This document shows, piece after piece, positions 59,277 to 64,000 of a stretch of DNA of 64,000 nucleotides (the first letter of the stretch is position 1; each line of letters starts with the position of its first letter). Source of the stretch: Paenibacillus montaniterrae (GTDB taxonomy: Bacteria > Bacillota > Bacilli > Paenibacillales > Paenibacillaceae); NCBI RefSeq assembly GCF_018403185.1, contig NZ_BOSE01000008.1, positions 246,561 through 310,560 of the forward strand, in the 5' to 3' direction. The position numbers and the translations under genes were made by a program. The notes under the pieces were generated by a model. That model did not search any database, was not told where the DNA came from, and saw only the letters and a program-made list of their open reading frames with translations.

Positions 59277-59316
59277 AGGATGTTCAAAAATTCCAGCTTT
59301 TATGAACATTCACTGT
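59277..59316 (+). repeat. Inverted-repeat element, copy F, ends only (40 bp)
   Basis: AGGATGTTCAAAAA and TTTTATGAACATTCACTG match the two ends of copy E with the whole interior lost. It lies between gyrB and its terminator. Confidence 0.6.
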
Positions 59317-59318
59317 AT

Positions 59319-59368
59319 AAAGATGCTAACTTCGTATGGTAGAAAATACGAAATTAGCATCTTTTTTA
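59319..59368 (+). terminator. Terminator after gyrB
   Basis: AAAGATGCTAAcTTCGTA pairs with TACGAAaTTAGCATCTTT with one mismatch around a 10-base loop, followed by TTTTAT. Confidence 0.88.
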
Positions 59369-59390
59369 TCGGATATCGGAATTTTACAGC

Positions 59391-59419
59391 AAGACACTTC
59401 AACCAATGAATGGTATAAT
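59391..59419 (+). promoter_or_regulatory. gyrA promoter
   Basis: AAGACA, a 17-bp spacer and a consensus TATAAT lie about 147 bp upstream of gyrA. Just downstream a hairpin, GGTATTCG-aaatca-CGAATGCC (59426–59447), falls in the early leader and may affect expression. Confidence 0.6.
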
Positions 59420-59565
59420 AAAGCTTGGTATTCGAAATCACGAATGCCTTGATTTATGTGATCATAGTCGAAAGTATGCGTCATCCTTATGTCAGCTTCG
59501 GTTTGCCCAAGGGCATAATTGGAGATTATAAAGCTATAGGGAATATGACGTCAGGGAGGTAAAGC

Positions 59566-62052
59566 ATGGCCGAGGAACAAAGAATGTCAATTGTGAATCG
59601 TGATATAGGGACGGAGATGCGCGATTCGTTTATGGATTATGCGATGAGTATAATCGTAAGCCGCGCGTTACCAGATGTTCGAGATGGGCTTAAGCCCGTT
59701 CATCGCCGTATTCTATATGCGATGTCAGACTTAGGCATGTCGCCGGATAAACCTTATAAGAAATCAGCAAGAATCGTAGGTGAAGTTATCGGTAAGTATC
59801 ACCCTCATGGTGACTCTGCCGTATATGAATCTATGGTTCGTATGGCGCAAGATTTTTCAATGCGCTATATGCTCGTTGATGGACATGGTAACTTTGGATC
59901 TGTTGATGGTGACATGGCAGCGGCCATGCGTTATACAGAAGCAAGATTATCGAAGATCGCAATGGAATTGTTGCGCGACATCAATAAAGAAACAATTGAC
60001 TTTACAGATAACTACGATGGTGAAGAAAAGGAACCTGTTGTTCTTCCTTCCAGATTCCCTAACCTGCTCGTTAACGGAGTAACGGGAATTGCAGTAGGGA
60101 TGGCAACGAATATTCCGCCGCATAATTTATGCGAGGTCGTTGAAGGGGCGCAGGCGCTCATCCGCAATCCGGAATTAACTTCACTTGAATTGATGGATTA
60201 TATTAAAGGGCCTGACTTCCCGACAGCAGGCTATCTTATGGGCAGAGCTGGCATTAAGCAGGCTTATTTGACGGGGCGCGGCTCTGTAACGATGCGAGCG
60301 CGTGCCGAAATCGAAGAGCACAACGGCAAGGCGCGCATTATCGTAACAGAATTGCCGTATCAAGTTATTAAAGCTCGCTTGATTGAAAAGATTGCCGAGC
60401 TTGTGCGCGAGAAAAAGCTCGAGGGCATTACAGATTTGCGCGATGAGTCCGACCGTACAGGAATGCGGATCGTGATCGAGCTGCGCCGCGATGTAAATCC
60501 TAGCGTTGTGCTTAACAATTTGTACAAGCATACGCAGCTGCAGTCGAATTTTGGCATCAATATGCTGGCGCTTGTTAATGGCGAACCGAAAACGTTGAAT
60601 CTGCATGACATGCTTTATCATTATTTGCAGCATCAGATCGAAGTTATTCGCCGTCGTACGCAATTTGAATTGAAAAAAGCAGAGGCGCGCGCTCATATTT
60701 TGGAAGGCTTGCGCATAGCATTAGATCATTTAGACGAAGTAATTACACTCATTCGCTCCTCGCAAACAGCGGACGAAGCGCGCGAAGGCTTGATCAATCG
60801 CTTTAAGCTGTCGTATGAACAAGCACAAGCGATTCTCGATATGCGCTTGCAGCGTCTGACTGGCTTGGAACGCGACAAGATCGAAGCTGAATACGAAGAG
60901 CTTCAGCGTAAAATTGCTGAGTATAAAGCGATTTTGGCAGATGAGCAGCTAGTGCTGGAAATCATCCATGAAGAGCTGGAGGAGATTAAGCAGCGCTTCG
61001 GCGATGAACGACGCACTGAGATTACAGCAAGCGATGAGGAAATTCTTGATGAGGATTTGATACCGCGCGAGGACGTATTAATTTCGATTACGCATTCTGG
61101 TTACATTAAGCGTCTCCCGGTAACGACTTATCGCAGCCAGAAGCGGGGCGGACGCGGCGTAGTTGGTATGGATACGAAGGAAAACGACTTTGTTGAGCAT
61201 CTGTTCGTGACTAACTCTCACCACTTCCTTCTGTTCTTTACGAACAAAGGCAAGGTGTATAAGCTCAAAGCGTATGAAATTCCTGAGCTAAGCCGTACTG
61301 CTCGCGGTACACCGATTATTAACCTGATTCAAATTGAACAAGGCGAAACCATCAATGCCGTTATTCCGGTTGAGGAATTCAACGACGAGCAATTTTTGTT
61401 CTTTGCCACCAAGCAAGGCGTTGTCAAGAAAACGCCGCTTAGCGAATATGTCAATATCCGCAAGGTCGGCTTGATCGCCATTTCATTGCGTGAGGATGAT
61501 GATTTGGTTGGCGTTAAGCTAACGGATGGCAATCAGGAAATTATGCTTGGTACCAGCTACGGTATGTCGATTCGTTTCTCTGAGCATGATGTGCGTTCAA
61601 TGGGCCGCTCGGCAACAGGGGTAAAAGGCATCCAGCTTGTCAACGAGGACAAAGTTATAGATATGGACGTCGTCGTGCCGGATCGCGAGGTGCTTGTTGT
61701 AACGGCTAATGGCTACGGAAAACGTACGCCTGAAAGCGAATATCGACCGCAAAACCGCGGTGGGATAGGCATTAAAACCATTAATCAGACCGAGGAGCGG
61801 GGATTGGTTGTAGCGCTTAAGCTTGTTGATGCCCAAGAGGATTTGATGATTATGACGGCATCAGGCACATTGATCCGCATGAGCATGGAAGACATTAAAT
61901 CAATGAAACGCGATACAATGGGCGTGAAGCTAATTAATACGCGTGATGATGATATTGTATCGACTGTTACACGCGTCGATAAAAATGAAGAGGAAGCTTC
62001 ATCGGAAGAAAGCCTGGATGAAGCGGAGTCTGCAGACCAAGAACAAGAATAA
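59566..62052 (+). CDS. gyrA: DNA gyrase subunit A
   Basis: GyrA cuts and rejoins DNA and wraps it for supercoiling. The 828-residue protein has the catalytic Tyr123 in AAAMRYTEARLSKIA. The quinolone-determining stretch HPHGDSAVYESM has Ser84 and Glu88, the usual drug-sensitive residues. The C-terminal beta-pinwheel starts with the GyrA box QKRGGRG (~residues 526–532), and the tail is acidic (DEAESADQEQE). The start follows GGGAGG. It has its own promoter after the gyrB terminator. Confidence 0.98.
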   Translation: MAEEQRMSIVNRDIGTEMRDSFMDYAMSIIVSRALPDVRDGLKPVHRRILYAMSDLGMSPDKPYKKSARIVGEVIGKYHPHGDSAVYESMVRMAQDFSMRYMLVDGHGNFGSVDGDMAAAMRYTEARLSKIAMELLRDINKETIDFTDNYDGEEKEPVVLPSRFPNLLVNGVTGIAVGMATNIPPHNLCEVVEGAQALIRNPELTSLELMDYIKGPDFPTAGYLMGRAGIKQAYLTGRGSVTMRARAEIEEHNGKARIIVTELPYQVIKARLIEKIAELVREKKLEGITDLRDESDRTGMRIVIELRRDVNPSVVLNNLYKHTQLQSNFGINMLALVNGEPKTLNLHDMLYHYLQHQIEVIRRRTQFELKKAEARAHILEGLRIALDHLDEVITLIRSSQTADEAREGLINRFKLSYEQAQAILDMRLQRLTGLERDKIEAEYEELQRKIAEYKAILADEQLVLEIIHEELEEIKQRFGDERRTEITASDEEILDEDLIPREDVLISITHSGYIKRLPVTTYRSQKRGGRGVVGMDTKENDFVEHLFVTNSHHFLLFFTNKGKVYKLKAYEIPELSRTARGTPIINLIQIEQGETINAVIPVEEFNDEQFLFFATKQGVVKKTPLSEYVNIRKVGLIAISLREDDDLVGVKLTDGNQEIMLGTSYGMSIRFSEHDVRSMGRSATGVKGIQLVNEDKVIDMDVVVPDREVLVVTANGYGKRTPESEYRPQNRGGIGIKTINQTEERGLVVALKLVDAQEDLMIMTASGTLIRMSMEDIKSMKRDTMGVKLINTRDDDIVSTVTRVDKNEEEASSEESLDEAESADQEQE

Positions 62053-62060
62053 CTATTGTC

Positions 62061-62097
62061 AGGCAGTATCGTTGGCGGGCGCCTTCGATACTGCCTT
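62061..62097 (+). terminator. Weak hairpin after gyrA
   Basis: GGCAGTATCG pairs with CGATACTGCC around a 14-base loop, but only TTGCC follows, so termination would be weak and the HD-GYP gene may be read through. Confidence 0.4.
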
Positions 62098-62131
62098 GCC
62101 ATGCATACTAAACTAGAAGGGAAGAGGACTT

Positions 62132-63202
62132 ATGGTTTTTGTCAAAGTTGATCAGCTTAAGCCAGGTGAAAAATTACTTGATGACGTCCTCACTCCACTA
62201 GGAAACACGCTGTTATTGAAGGATAAAGTGATAACAGAACGTGATTTAGACATTCTGGCTGCCTTTATGGTTCAAAAAGTAGAGATCGTAGGCACTGCTG
62301 AGCAAAAAGCGAAAAAAGATGATGATCACGCTAAGCCGATTGCCAAACAAGAGCAACCTGTTGTCACCTTTAACAGCGAATATGAGAAAATGGTGGAGAT
62401 GCTGAGACAGCTATCCCATCTCGTGCTTGCCAGTCAGCCACTGCCGCTAATGGATATTCGCAAGCAGCTTGGCAATATTTTTAATCATATTGGCGAATAT
62501 AATCTTATTACGTTTGCCCCTTCATTTCAGAGCAATCAGGATTATTTGTTTCATAAAAGCGTCGTTACGTCGTTAACCTCGTATTTGTTGGCACAATGGG
62601 TCGGTTTGCCGCAGAAGGACTGGATGCAGGTCGCGTTAGCCGGCTTGCTGATGGATGTTGGCAATTTTAAAATAGATCCTGTCATTTTAAATAAGCCGGA
62701 CAAATTGTCGGAAGAAGAACTTCAACTAATGAAAAGACATACATACTACGGCTACCAAATTCTGCGTCCTATTACGGCTTTAAATGAAGGAGTCAAGCTG
62801 GCTGCACTGCAGCATCATGAGCGAGTTGATGGATCAGGCTATCCAAGCCATCTGGATGGAAACAGCCTTCACCCCTATTCCAAAATTGTTGCGATTGCCG
62901 ACATTTATCATGCGATGACCTTAAATAAGGTGTATCGCAAGCCGATCTCTCCTTATTTAGTTCTCGAGCAAATCCAAAGTGATGCGTTCGGCAAGCTGGA
63001 ACCGATGTATGTCAGAATATTTATTGAGAAAGTTGCCAACTTTAATACAGGAACAAAGGTTAAACTGAGCGACGGCAGAATTGGTGAAATTGTATTTTTT
63101 GAACGGGACCATCCAACACGGCCATGGATCTCCATTCACAATACAATTGTCAATTTGACCGTTGAGCGCAGCTTGCACATTATAGAAGTTATCCAATCTT
63201 AA
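62132..63202 (+). CDS. Degenerate HD-GYP domain protein
   Basis: HD-GYP domains normally hydrolyse c-di-GMP. The 356-residue protein has an N-terminal regulatory region (KVDQLKPGEKLLDDVLTPLG) and an HD-GYP fold (~residues 140–300). HHERVDGSGYP is intact, but the core His-Asp motif reads LLMDVGNFKID instead of HDIGK, and the later D-A motif reads ADIYHAMT. At least two metal ligands are therefore changed, so the protein is probably not an active phosphodiesterase and may act as a c-di-GMP sensor or scaffold. A C-terminal ~60 residues (KVKLSDGRIGEIVFF) form a beta domain. It follows gyrA by 79 bp. Confidence 0.82.
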   Translation: MVFVKVDQLKPGEKLLDDVLTPLGNTLLLKDKVITERDLDILAAFMVQKVEIVGTAEQKAKKDDDHAKPIAKQEQPVVTFNSEYEKMVEMLRQLSHLVLASQPLPLMDIRKQLGNIFNHIGEYNLITFAPSFQSNQDYLFHKSVVTSLTSYLLAQWVGLPQKDWMQVALAGLLMDVGNFKIDPVILNKPDKLSEEELQLMKRHTYYGYQILRPITALNEGVKLAALQHHERVDGSGYPSHLDGNSLHPYSKIVAIADIYHAMTLNKVYRKPISPYLVLEQIQSDAFGKLEPMYVRIFIEKVANFNTGTKVKLSDGRIGEIVFFERDHPTRPWISIHNTIVNLTVERSLHIIEVIQS

Positions 63203-63206
63203 ATAA

Positions 63207-63256
63207 GAACCTCATCATTAGGTAGAGCGGAGCAGCGCGGCTAAATGATGAGGTTT
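63207..63256 (+). terminator. Terminator after the HD-GYP gene
   Basis: AACCTCATCATT pairs with AATGATGAGGTT around a long loop, followed by TATTC; the T-run is short. Confidence 0.6.
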
Positions 63257-63283
63257 ATTCATTGATTATCGGGAGGTGCTTGT

Positions 63284-63712
63284 GTGAGCGTTCAGTTGCG
63301 AGGACATCATCTACTATGCTTATTGGGCTTTCGTGGCATGGGGTACTCTCCTGCTTTCGCCGAAAATATGGCGCAGGTATATGAGCGGCTTCGCGCCGAG
63401 CCCGCCACCAAGGTTCGTATCGTACGCGGTCCTGATGCGCTATGTGTGTGCTATCCCGAAAATGATACAAGCCACTGCGATGCGCCGAATGTACATGAGC
63501 GTGACGATGAAGTGCTGCAACGTCTTGGTCTTCAGCATGGAGATGAAGCCGCGTGGCAAGACATACTGACGAGAATTGGCGTGGAGATGCGAAAAAAAGA
63601 CATTCGGAAACTGTGTGCCACTTGCCCCTGGCTGCCATATGGCTTATGCGAGGCTGGTGTCGCCCGGATCAAAGCAGGTGAAGAGATGCCTCCGCTGCCC
63701 GTGAACGCATAG
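63284..63712 (+). CDS. DUF1284 family protein
   Basis: The 142-residue protein fits DUF1284: LRGHHLLCLLGFRGMGYSPAFAENM at the start (in shorter blocks), then a Cys-rich centre (DALCVCYPENDTSHCDAP) and end (KLCATCPWLPYGLC). The seven or so cysteines after residue 40 suggest a bound metal or iron-sulfur cluster; that is inference. The start is a GTG after GGGAGGTG. It is the last gene before the rRNA operon. Confidence 0.8.
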   Translation: MSVQLRGHHLLCLLGFRGMGYSPAFAENMAQVYERLRAEPATKVRIVRGPDALCVCYPENDTSHCDAPNVHERDDEVLQRLGLQHGDEAAWQDILTRIGVEMRKKDIRKLCATCPWLPYGLCEAGVARIKAGEEMPPLPVNA

Positions 63713-63849
63713 CCTGCCTATCTGGGCTCGTTAGAGCTTCGTTTATACAAAATGTACCTTATTATACTGGTATACTGGTGACTATGGAGATAAATATTAG
63801 CACAACGGGCAGCAGCTAAAAAAAATCGACATATTTTTTTATAAAAGCC

Positions 63850-63879
63850 TTGCAATCTACCTATCGAATATGTTATATT
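63850..63879 (+). promoter_or_regulatory. Promoter of an rRNA operon
   Basis: TTGCAA, an 18-bp spacer and TATATT precede a leader that is typical of Bacillales 16S rRNA genes. A second TATACT near 63763 could be part of an upstream promoter but lacks a -35. Confidence 0.65.
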
Positions 63880-63885
63880 ATTTCT

Positions 63886-64000
63886 TGTCGCCGCGAGAGA
63901 TTGCTGGTGACGAGGGAAAAGAAATTGATCCTTGAAAACTGAACAACGAGTAAGAACTGCCATCAATGTTGCCGCCCCGTCGGTCAACATTGATAAAAGC
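63886..64000 (+). ncRNA. 5' leader of an rRNA operon (16S rRNA begins beyond the window)
   Basis: TTGATCCTTGAAAACTGAACAA (63925–63946, here in two blocks: TTGATCCTTGAAAA and CTGAACAA) is the conserved boxA-like antitermination leader before 16S rRNA. A 10-bp hairpin, ATCAATGTTG/CAACATTGAT, lies at 63962–63994. The window ends before the 16S sequence. Confidence 0.8.

Noticed and set aside
1..64000. CRISPR array, prophage, defence island or complete insertion sequence
   Set aside because: No regularly spaced direct repeats, no cas, integrase or transposase-like proteins are seen; apart from the short inverted-repeat elements the window is core chromosome plus the biuret locus.

Overview
The window spans the replication origin of a low-to-mid GC, endospore-forming Gram-positive bacterium, most likely Paenibacillus or a close relative. 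The evidence is the gene order rpmH–dnaA–dnaN–rlbA–recF–remB–gyrB–gyrA, the parA/parB/noc trio, the sporulation-linked genes yyaC, yidC(spoIIIJ) and khpB(jag), and strong AAGGAGG ribosome-binding sites throughout. The call rests on gene content and order read from the sequence, with no database search.

Layout. 1–9.1 kb (minus strand): a partial VanZ-like gene, two unrecognised membrane-anchored proteins, purA, the replicative helicase, rplI, the c-di-AMP phosphodiesterase gdpP and yybS. 9.3–13 kb (plus): ktrAB potassium uptake, then an Rrf2 regulator and a methyltransferase that share an upstream motif. 13.1–22.3 kb: the complete menaquinone set, menF-D-H-B-E-C on the minus strand and menA plus a probable menI thioesterase diverging on the plus strand. 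22.4–25.8 kb: a CPA2 cation/proton antiporter behind a structured leader, the rpsF–ssb–rpsR operon with its S6:S18 leader, and a methyltransferase. 26.1–36.9 kb (minus): a nitrogen-scavenging locus with a biuret hydrolase, an allophanate hydrolase, a nucleoside-type ABC importer, a cupin, a second cysteine hydrolase and a PucR regulator. 37.2–42.7 kb: a methyltransferase, tRNA-Ser(CGA), yyzM, an MscS channel, a DUF3343 protein, yyaC, a DUF4446 protein and a cysteine desulfurase. This stretch carries several copies of a ~170-bp inverted-repeat element. 42.9–52.4 kb (minus): parB, parA, noc, rsmG, mnmG, mnmE, khpB, yidC, rnpA, rpmH. 52.4–54.5 kb: a bipartite oriC flanking dnaA. 53–63.7 kb (plus): dnaA to gyrA, then a degenerate HD-GYP protein and a DUF1284 protein. 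The right edge enters the promoter and leader of an rRNA operon.

How it fits together. Genes left of oriC lie mainly on the minus strand and genes right of it on the plus strand, so most are co-directional with replication. Two parS sites near parAB/noc mark the centromere. gdpP lies next to ktrAB, whose KtrA family is c-di-AMP controlled. The biuret locus appears to form two transcription units, an enzyme pair and a transporter–hydrolase–regulator unit, that share a 12-bp promoter sequence.

The most interesting items for follow-up are the biuret/triuret-type locus with two paralogous hydrolases, the MITE-like repeat family clustered beside oriC, the structured leader of the antiporter gene, the shared Rrf2 operator and the degenerate HD-GYP protein.
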